From Limnohabitans sp. MMS-10A-178 (GTDB lineage: Bacteria > Pseudomonadota > Gammaproteobacteria > Burkholderiales > Burkholderiaceae_C): a stretch of 64,000 nucleotides of DNA. The position numbers were made by a program, and so were the translations under genes. The DNA lies in NCBI RefSeq assembly GCF_003063375.1, contig NZ_NERY01000002.1:496001-560000 (forward strand). Direction: 5' to 3'. The notes below the pieces were generated by a model. It worked only from the letters and a program-made list of their open reading frames with translations. It was not told the DNA's origin and made no database searches. Positions 55,415 through 63,941 of the stretch are shown in pieces. Numbering within the stretch: the first letter of the stretch is position 1; the number at the start of each line of letters is the position of its first letter.

Positions 55415-57268
55415 ATGAGCGCACCTCAATTTAGACCCCTGCGTTTTGGCGTGACACGCGTCACCTTAAGAGATGGTGTACCCGGTACGCACTACCTCAA
55501 AGCAGATCAAGATTTGCAGGCTTTCCCAGATCGCCTCACAGACCGTCTTCAACACTGGGCACACATCAAGCCCACACAAACTCTGTTTGCACGACGCGTT
55601 AAATTGGCCGATGGCAGCTTGGGTGATTGGCGCCATGTGACCTACGCAGAGGCATGGCATACCGCACGCAACATTGCACAGGGCCTTCTCAACCGCGGCC
55701 TGAATGCAGAACGCCCCGTGGTGATCTTGAGCGAAAACAGTTTAGAGCATGCCTTGTTGGCTCTAGGTTGTCTGGTGGCTGGTGTTCCTTTTGTACCCAC
55801 CTCACCGCCCTACTCTTTGATCAGCCAAGACTACGACAAACTCAAACATGTGCTGAGAACTGTAACGCCAGGTTTGGTGTTTGCCAGCGACGCACGTTAT
55901 GCCAAAGCCATTGCAGCCACAGTTTCCAGCGACATGGAAATTGTGATGAATGAAGGTGGCGTAGAAGGCAAACAGGTCACCTCATTTGAAGACTTGTGCA
56001 GCACGCCAGCCACAACCCAAGTGGATGCCGCCATGGCAGCCACTGGCCCTGACACCATTGCGAAATTTTTGTTTACCAGTGGCTCCACCAAGCTGCCCAA
56101 AGCGGTCATCAACACACAGCGTTTGTGGTGTGCTAACCAACAACAGATGGCACAGTCGATGCCCATCTTGGCCGAAGCACCCCTGGTGCTGGTGGACTGG
56201 TTGCCCTGGAATCACACCTTTGGCGGCAATCACAACTTTGGCATGGTGGTGTTTCATGGCGGCACGATGTACATCGACGACGGCAAGCCCACGCCGGCTC
56301 TCATGCACGAGACATTGCGCAACCTGCGCGAAATTGCCCCCACGGTTTATTTCAATGTACCCACTGGGTTTGAAGCCATTGCAATGGCCATGAAAACAGA
56401 CGACTTGCTGCGCAAAACTTTGTTGTCACGCGTGCAAATGTTCTTCTATGCAGGTGCCGCATTGGCACAACCCATTTGGGACAGCTTGTATGAATCTCAA
56501 GAGCGCGAAATTGGCGAACGGATTGTGATGGGAACAGGCCTTGGCATGACCGAGTCTGGCCCCTTTGGTATTTTCGTCACCAACCCCTACGTCAACGCTG
56601 GCGACTTGGGCGTCCCCACACCCGGTTTGGAGCTCAAGCTTGTCGACATGGGTGGCAAAACTGAAGTGCGTTACCGCGGTCCCAACATCACGCCTGGCTA
56701 CTGGCGAAATGAGGAAGAAACCAAAGCATCCTTTGATGATGAAGGCTTCTTTTGCACTGGTGATGCGGTCAAGTGGATTGATGAAACCGATGTGCACTTG
56801 GGCTTGAAATTTGACGGCCGCATAGCGGAAGATTTCAAGTTAGCCACCGGTACCTTTGTGAGTGTCGGTCCATTGCGCGCCAAGATCATTGCAGCGGGTG
56901 CGCCTTTTATTCAAGACGTGGTGCTAACAGGCATCAACTTGAAAGAAGTAGGCGCCATGGTATTCCCAACGCCTGCAGTGCGCGCACTGAGCGGCATGGC
57001 AGCCGATGCACCTTTGGCCGATGTGTTGAGCAGCGAACCTGTATTGGCGCATTTCCAAAAGGTGCTCAATGAACTGGCCAAAACGGCCACCGGCAGTGCC
57101 AATCGCATTGCACGCATGTGCTTGTTGTCAGAGCCGCCCACCATCGACAAAGGAGAGATTACTGACAAAGGCTCCATCAACCAACGCGCCGTGTTGTCAC
57201 ACCGCTCAGATACTGTGGCCGCCTTGCATGAAGAGCGTTTGCACTTCATCTTGAAGCCCACGCTCTAA
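55415..57268 (+). CDS. fcs: Feruloyl-CoA synthase
   Basis: A 617-aa adenylate-forming ligase that activates ferulate and related hydroxycinnamates with CoA and ATP. The P-loop FLFTSGSTKLPKAVIN (~residue 215), the acyl-site WLPWNHTFGGNHNFGMV, GTGLGMTESGPFG (~375) and YWRNEEETKASFDDEGFFCTGD are arranged as in Fcs-type enzymes, and the N-terminus RFGVTRVTLRDGVPGTHYL is typical of bacterial feruloyl-CoA synthases. Cinnamate or coumarate could be additional substrates. Confidence 0.88.
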   Translation: MSAPQFRPLRFGVTRVTLRDGVPGTHYLKADQDLQAFPDRLTDRLQHWAHIKPTQTLFARRVKLADGSLGDWRHVTYAEAWHTARNIAQGLLNRGLNAERPVVILSENSLEHALLALGCLVAGVPFVPTSPPYSLISQDYDKLKHVLRTVTPGLVFASDARYAKAIAATVSSDMEIVMNEGGVEGKQVTSFEDLCSTPATTQVDAAMAATGPDTIAKFLFTSGSTKLPKAVINTQRLWCANQQQMAQSMPILAEAPLVLVDWLPWNHTFGGNHNFGMVVFHGGTMYIDDGKPTPALMHETLRNLREIAPTVYFNVPTGFEAIAMAMKTDDLLRKTLLSRVQMFFYAGAALAQPIWDSLYESQEREIGERIVMGTGLGMTESGPFGIFVTNPYVNAGDLGVPTPGLELKLVDMGGKTEVRYRGPNITPGYWRNEEETKASFDDEGFFCTGDAVKWIDETDVHLGLKFDGRIAEDFKLATGTFVSVGPLRAKIIAAGAPFIQDVVLTGINLKEVGAMVFPTPAVRALSGMAADAPLADVLSSEPVLAHFQKVLNELAKTATGSANRIARMCLLSEPPTIDKGEITDKGSINQRAVLSHRSDTVAALHEERLHFILKPTL

Positions 57269-57292
57269 TTTTGAAATTCAGAAAGAAACATC

Positions 57293-58540
57293 ATGAGCCA
57301 AGCTGGATTTTTCAATGCCTTTGAAGATGTATGGATGCACGAAGGCGTTCGCACGCCAATGGTCGATTACTGTGGCGCTTTGGGTCACATTTCTCCCACC
57401 GACATGGGCATCAAAGCAGCACGCGAAGCCTTAAAGCGTGCCGATGTTCCTGCCAAGGACATTGGCTCAGTGCTCACGGGCAACATGGCCCCTGGCGACT
57501 TTGATCAGTTCTTCTTGCCACGTCACATTGGCCTGTATGCAGGCGTGCCTGTTGAAGTGCCTGCACTCATGGCGCAACGCATTTGCGGTACTGGCTTTGA
57601 ATTGTTCCGCCAAGCGGGCGAGCACATCCAATCGGGCGCAGCAGAAGCTGCGTTGGTGGTGGGCACTGAAAGCATGACGCGCAACCCAATAGCAGCGTTT
57701 GACCACCGCACAGGTTTCAAATTGGGCTCGCCCGTTGGTTTCAAAGACTACATGTGGGAGGCGCTGAAAGATCCAGCGGCTGGCATCAACATGATTCAAA
57801 CGGCCGAAAACTTGGCCAAGAAATACAGCATTACTCGCGAAGAAGTGGATGCTTTTGCCTCAGAGTCATTTGCCAAAGCTGTCGCGGCACAACAATCTGG
57901 TTTCTTGGCTGGTGAAATTGTGCCCGTCACCACTGAGAAATTTGAACTCGACGGCTACAAACCTCGCGGCATCAAGTTGCAGGGAAAGATCACTGAAGTG
58001 ACACAAGACACACATCCCCGCATTTCCCCTGCAGAAGTGTTGGCTAAATTGCGCACCGTCTACGAAGGCGGAGTTCAGACTGGTGGCAACAGTTCCGCAT
58101 TGGTCGATGCAGCTGCCGCTTGCGTGGTCACCTCGGGAGCTTATGCAAAAGCCAACGGCAAAAAGCCTTTGGCCCGCGTGGTGGCTGCTGCTGTGGCTGG
58201 CGTGCCCCCCGAAATCATGGGCATTGGCCCTGCGCCTGCCATTCGCCTGTTGTTGGCGCGCACTGGCTTGAAGTTGTCAGACATCAGCCGCTTTGAAATC
58301 AACGAAGCCCAAGGCGCACAAACTCTGGCGGTAGGCCGTGAGTTGGGTTTAGACATGAGCTTGCTCAACGTCAACGGCGGCGCGATTGCTTTGGGTCATC
58401 CACTGGCCGCAACGGGTGTTCGTCTCACCATCACCTTGGCGCGTGAATTGGCGCGCAGTGGCAAACGATATGGCATTTCCAGTGCTTGTGTGGGCGGCGG
58501 CCAAGGCATTGCCTTGCTAATTGAGAACCCCAACACCTAA
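57293..58540 (+). CDS. Thiolase (acetyl-CoA C-acyltransferase)
   Basis: A 415-aa thiolase. The nucleophilic Cys is in MAQRICGTGFELFRQ (~residue 90), the His in GGAIALGHPLAATGVR (~370) and the second Cys in SACVGGGQGIAL (~398). In this context it would split the beta-keto acyl-CoA (vanilloylacetyl-CoA) to vanilloyl-CoA and acetyl-CoA. Being in one operon with the ligase, hydratase and dehydrogenase supports beta-oxidation rather than retro-aldol cleavage of the side chain. Confidence 0.93.
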   Translation: MSQAGFFNAFEDVWMHEGVRTPMVDYCGALGHISPTDMGIKAAREALKRADVPAKDIGSVLTGNMAPGDFDQFFLPRHIGLYAGVPVEVPALMAQRICGTGFELFRQAGEHIQSGAAEAALVVGTESMTRNPIAAFDHRTGFKLGSPVGFKDYMWEALKDPAAGINMIQTAENLAKKYSITREEVDAFASESFAKAVAAQQSGFLAGEIVPVTTEKFELDGYKPRGIKLQGKITEVTQDTHPRISPAEVLAKLRTVYEGGVQTGGNSSALVDAAAACVVTSGAYAKANGKKPLARVVAAAVAGVPPEIMGIGPAPAIRLLLARTGLKLSDISRFEINEAQGAQTLAVGRELGLDMSLLNVNGGAIALGHPLAATGVRLTITLARELARSGKRYGISSACVGGGQGIALLIENPNT

Positions 58541-58581
58541 AGCCATTCTTTTCAGACAACATCATTTATCAAGAGGACATC

Positions 58582-59346
58582 ATGAACATTCAAGGCATGA
58601 GCGCTTTGGTCACCGGCGGTGGCTCTGGCTTGGGCGAAGCAACCGCCCGCGAATTGGCTCGACTCGGCGCCAAAGTAGCCGTTCTCGACTTGAATCTCGA
58701 GAATGCTCAAAAAGTAGCAGCCGACATTGGCGGCATCGCCATTCAGTGTGATGTGACCAACGCCGCCAGCATGGAATACGCTGTAGCCGAAGCAGCCAAA
58801 GTTCATGGCGGCGCGCGCATCTTGATGCAAATAGCAGGCATCGGAACTGCCAAACGCATTGTGGGCAAAGATGGCAACCCAGCACCTTTGGAAGACTTTG
58901 CCAAAGTGGTCAACGTCAATTTGATTGGCACCTACAACGCCGCACGTGTGTTTGCAGCAGCCTGCGCCAAGCTCGATCCCATGGCAGACGGCGAGCGCGG
59001 CGCCATGGTGTTCACAGCTTCGGTGGCTGCGTTTGATGGCCAAGTAGGACAACAAGCCTACAGCGCTTCCAAAGCGGGTGTGGCTGGAATGACCTTGCCC
59101 ATGGCGCGTGACTTGGCACAACACGGTATTCGCGTGTGCACCATCGCTCCCGGCATTTTTGCAACGCCTTTGTTAAAAACATTGCCAGAGCCCGTACAAG
59201 CCTCTTTGGCTGCCAGCATCCCCTTCCCTTCACGCCTTGGCAAGCCTGAAGAGTTTGCGCAATTGGCTGCGCACATTGTGAGCAATGGCCACATGAACGG
59301 CGAAGTGATTCGCTTAGACGGTGCGCTGCGCATGGCGCCGCGTTGA
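58582..59346 (+). CDS. SDR family beta-hydroxyacyl-CoA dehydrogenase-like protein
   Basis: A 254-aa short-chain dehydrogenase similar to type II 3-hydroxyacyl-CoA dehydrogenase. The NAD-binding VTGGGSGLGEATA is at residues ~10-22, DLN after strand 2 suggests NAD+ preference, and the active site is Ser in FTASVAAF with YSASK (~residue 155). It would oxidise the beta-hydroxy acyl-CoA made by the crotonase. The stop lies just before the thioesterase start. Confidence 0.92.
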   Translation: MNIQGMSALVTGGGSGLGEATARELARLGAKVAVLDLNLENAQKVAADIGGIAIQCDVTNAASMEYAVAEAAKVHGGARILMQIAGIGTAKRIVGKDGNPAPLEDFAKVVNVNLIGTYNAARVFAAACAKLDPMADGERGAMVFTASVAAFDGQVGQQAYSASKAGVAGMTLPMARDLAQHGIRVCTIAPGIFATPLLKTLPEPVQASLAASIPFPSRLGKPEEFAQLAAHIVSNGHMNGEVIRLDGALRMAPR

Positions 59347-59363
59347 TCGCAAGAAAGTTTTCA

Positions 59364-59783
59364 ATGAGCAAAACAGTCGTTTATGAAGTGCAAGTGATGT
59401 TCGGTGACTGCGACCCTGCAGGCATCGTGTTCTTCCCCAACTTCTCCAAGTGGATGGACGCTTCATCCCTAAACTTTTTTGTGAAATGCGGCGTTCAACC
59501 TTGGCGCGAATTGGTCAAAACCACCGGCATCATTGGCACACCGCTGCTGGAAATCAATACCAAGTTTGCTCGTCCGGCCACCTACGGTGAAACACTTCAA
59601 GTTCATACCAGTGTGCAAGAGTGGCGCGACAAAACCTTCATCCACAAACACGTGGTGATGCGCGGTGATACCGTGCTGTGCGAAGGCACCGAAGTGCGAG
59701 CCTTCTGCATCAAGCACCCAGAAGACCCTGATCGCATTAAAGCTATTCCAGTTCCCGCAGACATCAAAGCGCTGTGTAGCTAA
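59364..59783 (+). CDS. Acyl-CoA thioesterase, 4-hydroxybenzoyl-CoA thioesterase type
   Basis: A 139-aa single hot-dog protein. VMFGDCDPAGIVFFPNFSKWMD at the N-terminus is the signature of the Pseudomonas-type 4-hydroxybenzoyl-CoA thioesterase, with its catalytic Asp (GDCDPAGI). In this operon it probably releases vanillate (or 4-hydroxybenzoate) from the aroyl-CoA. ATG 59364 is preferred; an upstream TTG at 59343 overlaps the SDR stop. Confidence 0.9.
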   Translation: MSKTVVYEVQVMFGDCDPAGIVFFPNFSKWMDASSLNFFVKCGVQPWRELVKTTGIIGTPLLEINTKFARPATYGETLQVHTSVQEWRDKTFIHKHVVMRGDTVLCEGTEVRAFCIKHPEDPDRIKAIPVPADIKALCS

Positions 59784-59842
59784 TTCGCTGATTTCTTTTT
59801 TAAATCCATTTTCAGTTTTTTAACCAAGCCAAGAAGACCAGC

Positions 59843-60028
59843 ATGACCAATCGTCGCGATTTTTTGCAACCCACAATCGGTACAGCAATCAATGCAGCGC
59901 TCAAAGACAAAGCTGTGCAAGACGCCTTGACCGTGGTGGGATTGATTCCGTTAGGCGGCACCATTGCCGATCAACTCAAGAGCTCACAAAGCTCTTGGGT
60001 CTCACCATCATTTGCCGAATTGCCATGA
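59843..60028 (+). CDS. Uncharacterised 61-aa protein translationally coupled to the acyl-CoA dehydrogenase
   Basis: Not recognised. The protein begins MTNRRDFLQPTIGTAINAAL, has a Lys/Asp patch (KDKAVQDAL), then a hydrophobic stretch (TVVGLIPLGGTIADQL) and a Ser-rich end. There is no clear signal peptide or metal motif. Support that it is real: AAGAAGA upstream of ATG 59843, and its TGA overlaps the next gene's ATG in the four-base ATGA arrangement. It could be a small accessory protein, or a decayed remnant of a larger gene. Confidence 0.6.
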   Translation: MTNRRDFLQPTIGTAINAALKDKAVQDALTVVGLIPLGGTIADQLKSSQSSWVSPSFAELP

Positions 60029-61728
60029 GCCATTACCAACCCAACATCCAAGACATGCAATTTGTTTTGTCCAATGTCTTGAATGCGCCAGATCAACTCA
60101 AATCACTTCAAGTGTTTGAAGATTTAGACGATGATTTGGTTCAGCAAGTCTTGGATGAAGCCGGTAAGTTTGTAGGCGAGGTTGTTGCACCCTTGAACCG
60201 CGACGGCGACGAAATTGGCGCCCAATGGCAAGACGGCAAAGTGACTATGCCCCCGGGGTTTAAGTCGGCTTATCAAATGTTTTGGCAAGCGGGTTGGCCA
60301 GCACTTTCGGCTGACACGGCAGATGGTGGCCAAGGTTTACCCACTGCCTTGGAGATCATGCTTTACGAAATGCTGTCGGCCGCCAACCATGGTTGGACCA
60401 TGGCGCCCGGTTTGCTGCATGGCGCTTACGAGTGCATCAAGCATTACGCCAGCCCCTCACTCAAAGAAACTTACCTGAGCAAAGTGGGCACCGGCGAATG
60501 GTTGGCCACCATGTGCTTGACCGAGCCCCATGCCGGCAGCGACTTGGGCTTGTCGCGTACCAAGGCCACACCGCAAACAGATGGCCGCTATGCATTGAAC
60601 GGCACCAAAATTTTCATCTCTGGCGGCGAGCACGACCTCACCGACAACATCGTGCATTTGGTATTGGCACGCTTGCCCGACGCACCACCTGGACCGAAAG
60701 GTTTGTCTCTCTTTTTAGTCCCTAAGTTTTATCCCAATGGCGATCGCAGTGCTGTGCATTGCGACCGCATTGAAGAAAAGATGGGCTTGCACGGCAGCCC
60801 CACTTGCGTCATGCGATTTGACGATGCACAGGCAGAGATCATTGGCGAACCGGGCAAAGGCTTGAACGCCATGTTTGTGATGATGAATGCCGCGCGTTTG
60901 CATGTGGCCATGCAAGGCATTGGCCTTCTCGATGCCGCTTGGCAAAAAGCCGATGCCTATGCCAAAGAACGCCGCCAGATGCGAGCGCCAGCTGGCAAAG
61001 AAGTCAAAGCAAAATCTGCAGCCGAAGCCGACTTCATCATTGAACACCCCGCCATCAAGCGCATCTTGGATACGCAGCGAGCATGGGTGGATGGCGGCCG
61101 TGTGCTGGCTTATCAAACAGCCATAGAGTTAGACCGCATCAAACACGCCGACAAAGACACTGCAGCCAAGTCACAGCGTTGGTGTGCACTGGTGACGCCG
61201 GTCATGAAAGCCGCATTCACCCACCAAGCTTTTCACGGCGGCAGCGATTGTTTGCAAGTGTTTGGCGGCCATGGCTATGTGCGCGAATGGGGCATTGAGC
61301 AAATTGTTCGCGATGCACGCGTTGCCATGATTTATGAAGGCACCAATGAAATTCAGGCCATTGATTTGTTGGTCCGAAAAATCATTCCCGATGGCGGTCA
61401 AAGTTTGTATCAGCTGCTGGATGACTTGATGACAGACTCCAACACTGAAACAGCTGAGGCAACGCAACTTCGCACACTGACACAACAAATTCTGCGAGCC
61501 TCTCAACAAAACCACAGCCTTGGCCACCAGGTGGCCGATGATTTTTTGCGTGCCTTGGCCTTGGTTCTTTTGCAATGGGCTTGGCAGCGCATTGATGCTC
61601 AACTTAGCCCAAACACGCCCAATGTGAAAGACCGTTGGCACGCACCTTCAAAGGCATTCAGTCAATGGGTTTTGCCAGAATTTGCCATGCGTTGTCATAT
61701 CATTCAGACACAATGCCAAACAGCCTGA
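60025..61728 (+). CDS. Acyl-CoA dehydrogenase (long form)
   Basis: A 567-aa FAD enzyme with the extra C-terminal region found in long acyl-CoA dehydrogenases. ATMCLTEPHAGSDLGLSRTKA (~residue 165) is the first signature, and MIYEGTNEIQAIDLLVRK (~445) the last, with the FAD-interacting RQMR (~325). In this operon it would desaturate dihydroferuloyl-CoA or similar phenylpropanoyl-CoA, extending the route to hydrogenated side chains. The start ATG 60025 overlaps the 61-aa gene's stop; its end overlaps the marR gene by 16 bp. Confidence 0.92.
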   Translation: MSHYQPNIQDMQFVLSNVLNAPDQLKSLQVFEDLDDDLVQQVLDEAGKFVGEVVAPLNRDGDEIGAQWQDGKVTMPPGFKSAYQMFWQAGWPALSADTADGGQGLPTALEIMLYEMLSAANHGWTMAPGLLHGAYECIKHYASPSLKETYLSKVGTGEWLATMCLTEPHAGSDLGLSRTKATPQTDGRYALNGTKIFISGGEHDLTDNIVHLVLARLPDAPPGPKGLSLFLVPKFYPNGDRSAVHCDRIEEKMGLHGSPTCVMRFDDAQAEIIGEPGKGLNAMFVMMNAARLHVAMQGIGLLDAAWQKADAYAKERRQMRAPAGKEVKAKSAAEADFIIEHPAIKRILDTQRAWVDGGRVLAYQTAIELDRIKHADKDTAAKSQRWCALVTPVMKAAFTHQAFHGGSDCLQVFGGHGYVREWGIEQIVRDARVAMIYEGTNEIQAIDLLVRKIIPDGGQSLYQLLDDLMTDSNTETAEATQLRTLTQQILRASQQNHSLGHQVADDFLRALALVLLQWAWQRIDAQLSPNTPNVKDRWHAPSKAFSQWVLPEFAMRCHIIQTQCQTA

Positions 61729-62174
61729 AATCTCTCGCTCCTTCTGTCGAAACAGTCGACACCAGCTATCTGGAAACCCTCATTGGTTATAACGCACGCC
61801 GTGCAGCATTGGCCGTGATTGCACAATTTCTAGAACGCATGGCGGTTTATGACTTAAAGCCAGTTGACTTCTCTGTGATGTCGGTGGTGGTTCACAACCC
61901 AGGTGTCACTTCGCGACAGCTCTGTGCTGCCTTGAATATTTTGCCGCCCAATTTGGTAGGCTTGGTGCAATCCTTGGAATCAAGAGGCTTGATTGAACGC
62001 CTGCCTCACCCCCATGATGGTCGCGCCATGGGCCTGCACCCCACTGACAAGGGCTTAGAACTCATGGAAAAAGCAGAGGCCACAGCCTCCGAGCTAGAAA
62101 TGAAAATTGGCTCTAAACTCACACCAAATCAAGTACAAACCTTGGTGAGCTTGCTGCAAAAAATTTACCTCTAA
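61713..62174 (+). CDS. MarR family transcriptional regulator, probable ferulate-operon repressor
   Basis: A 153-aa winged-helix protein. VTSRQLCAALNILPPNLVGLVQSLESRGLIER is the recognition region and HPHDGRAMGLHPTDKG the wing. It is the final gene of the hydroxycinnamate operon and overlaps the acyl-CoA dehydrogenase end by 16 bp. Regulators of this family (FerC, FerR, CouR, PhdR) sense hydroxycinnamoyl-CoA thioesters and repress such operons, which is the likely role here. ATG 61713 is used; a longer upstream frame has no homology. Confidence 0.9.
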   Translation: MPNSLKSLAPSVETVDTSYLETLIGYNARRAALAVIAQFLERMAVYDLKPVDFSVMSVVVHNPGVTSRQLCAALNILPPNLVGLVQSLESRGLIERLPHPHDGRAMGLHPTDKGLELMEKAEATASELEMKIGSKLTPNQVQTLVSLLQKIYL

Positions 62175-62222
62175 GGGCATCGTTTTTCTTGACCCCAGAG
62201 ACACACATTGGGAGACCTGGCC

Positions 62223-63398
62223 TTGTCACATTCAAGCTTTCCTTCATTGGCAGAAACTCTGCCTCAAGATGCTCCCAACGCTGTTTTGATTGGCCGCATT
62301 TGGGTACCCGATGAAGGCCCTTACCTTGTCAAAGTGGGCGCCACAGAAACCACCGACTTGTCTAATTTGGCTCTGACCAGCAGCGACTTGATGGAGCTCG
62401 AAGATGTGTCCATCAAAGTGAAAAATCACCAAGGCAAAACTTGGTCAACCCAAGCCCTGTGGACCAACACTGACCCTTTGCATCGCAACGCGCAACAAGC
62501 GTGGTTCCTTGCTCCCACTGACTTGCAAGCCATCAAGGCAGCTGGCGTGACCTTTGTGGCCAGCATGCTTGAGCGCGTGATTGAAGAGCAGGCTCGCGGC
62601 GATGCGGCCAAAGCCGAGAGCGTTCGCAAGGCCGTGGTAGATGTCATGGGCGAGAATTTGCGCAATGTCAAACCGGGCTCAGCGCAAGCCATGAAACTCA
62701 AAGAAGTTTTGTTGGCTCAGGGTGTATGGTCTCAGTATCTTGAAGTGGGGATTGGCCCCGATGCCGAAATTTTCACAAAATCACAAGCCATGAGCGCAGT
62801 GGGTTCGGGTTTTGATGTGGGTTTGCACCCCGGCAGTTCTTGGAACAACCCCGAGCCCGAAATTGTGTTGGTGATCAATTCCAAAGGCCACGTTGTGGGC
62901 GCCGCATTGGGCAACGACGTCAACCTGCGCGACTTTGAAGGCCGCAGTGCCTTGTTGTTAGGCAAAGCCAAAGACAACAACGCCAGCTGCGCCATTGGCC
63001 CCTTCATCCGCTTGTTTGATGGCCAATACACCATCGACAGCGTTCGAAATACCGACCTCAGCATGGCGGTGCATGGACCTGAAGGCTTCGTGATGCAAGG
63101 CAGCAGTTCCCTTAGCCAAATTAGCCGAGACCCCCTGGATTTGGCAGCGCAGGCCATCGGCCCCTGCCACCAATACCCTGATGGATTGGTACTGTTTTTG
63201 GGCACCATGTTTGCTCCCACCCAAGACAGGCACGGCCCTGGCCAAGGATTCACCCATTTGGTGGGCGATACCGTGGCCATCACAACGCCCCAATTGGGCA
63301 CCCTGTTTAACCGCGTGACCACATCGGACCAAGCCCCAGCTTGGACTTATGGCATTCGAGCACTGATGCAAGACTTGGCCAAACGTTCATCGCATTGA
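62223..63398 (+). CDS. Fumarylacetoacetate hydrolase family protein, ~390 aa type
   Basis: A 391-aa member of the longer FAH branch that includes keto-deoxy-sugar-acid dehydratases and hydrolases. IGPDAEIFTKSQAMSAVGSGFDVGLHPGSSWNNPEPEIVLVI contains the metal-binding Glu residues, and GNDVNLRDFEGRSALLLGKAKDNNASCAIGPFI the rest of the site. Function cannot be fixed; a sugar-acid or acylpyruvate substrate is possible. The start is ambiguous: TTG 62223 has GGGAG eight bases upstream, TTG 62208 adds five residues. Confidence 0.82.
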   Translation: MSHSSFPSLAETLPQDAPNAVLIGRIWVPDEGPYLVKVGATETTDLSNLALTSSDLMELEDVSIKVKNHQGKTWSTQALWTNTDPLHRNAQQAWFLAPTDLQAIKAAGVTFVASMLERVIEEQARGDAAKAESVRKAVVDVMGENLRNVKPGSAQAMKLKEVLLAQGVWSQYLEVGIGPDAEIFTKSQAMSAVGSGFDVGLHPGSSWNNPEPEIVLVINSKGHVVGAALGNDVNLRDFEGRSALLLGKAKDNNASCAIGPFIRLFDGQYTIDSVRNTDLSMAVHGPEGFVMQGSSSLSQISRDPLDLAAQAIGPCHQYPDGLVLFLGTMFAPTQDRHGPGQGFTHLVGDTVAITTPQLGTLFNRVTTSDQAPAWTYGIRALMQDLAKRSSH

Positions 63399-63445
63399 GG
63401 TCAAGAACTAAGCAAGAAGCCATCCACTGGCATAATTCAGCCAAC

Positions 63446-63469
63446 GGCCGGTCTTGTACCGGCCTTTCT
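63446..63469 (+). terminator. Stem-loop between the FAH-family gene and the FKBP gene
   Basis: GGCCGGT, a CTTGT loop and ACCGGCC followed by TTTCT form a strong seven-bp stem. It could weakly terminate the upstream gene or sit in the FKBP 5' leader, because a TGGCATAAT extended -10-like box lies just upstream (63428-63436). Confidence 0.5.
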
Positions 63470-63492
63470 ATGACTAATTTCTAGGACTCATC

Positions 63493-63843
63493 ATGATTAC
63501 CACAGCCACAGGCCTGCAATACGAAGACACCGTGGTCGGCGACGGCGCCGAAGCCACCAAAGGCCAAACAGTAACCGTGCATTACACGGGCTGGCTCTAC
63601 AAAGACGGCGAACAAGGCGCCAAGTTTGATTCCAGCAAAGACCGCCGCGACCCCTTCCAATTTAGTTTGGGTGCTGGCATGGTCATTCGGGGTTGGGATG
63701 AAGGCGTGGCCGGCATGAAAATCGGTGGCGCGCGCACCCTGATCATCCCTGCCGAGCTAGGCTACGGTTCTCGCGGCGCTGGCGGTGTCATTCCTCCTAA
63801 CGCCACTCTGAAGTTTGACGTCGAGTTACTCGACCTGTCTTGA
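63493..63843 (+). CDS. FKBP-type peptidyl-prolyl cis-trans isomerase
   Basis: A 116-aa single-domain FKBP that speeds proline isomerisation during folding. TVTVHYTGWLYKDGEQGAKFDSS, PFQFSLGAGMVIRGWDEGVAGMKIGGARTLIIPAELGYG and IPPNATLKFDVELLDL cover the complete fold with the pocket Tyr, Phe, Trp and Ile. There is no signal peptide, so it acts in the cytoplasm. A terminator follows. Confidence 0.95.
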   Translation: MITTATGLQYEDTVVGDGAEATKGQTVTVHYTGWLYKDGEQGAKFDSSKDRRDPFQFSLGAGMVIRGWDEGVAGMKIGGARTLIIPAELGYGSRGAGGVIPPNATLKFDVELLDLS

Positions 63844-63895
63844 TGGCCACCAAGACCTGTTAGCGCAAGCGCTGAAAGGTCTTGAAATCTTTCAA

Positions 63896-63918
63896 AACGC
63901 CCCCAAGTTTGGGGCGTT
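63896..63918 (+). terminator. Probable terminator after the FKBP gene
   Basis: AACGCCCC and GGGGCGTT form an eight-bp stem around a short CAAGTTT loop. The following T-rich stretch (GTCATTTATT) is imperfect. Confidence 0.65.
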
Positions 63919-63941
63919 GTCATTTATTGCGGATGCATTTC

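Noticed and set aside
62208..62222. Extended N-terminus of the 391-aa FAH-family protein
   Set aside because: The upstream TTG has only a weak ribosome-binding site, while TTG 62223 has GGGAG at good spacing; kept only as an alternative.
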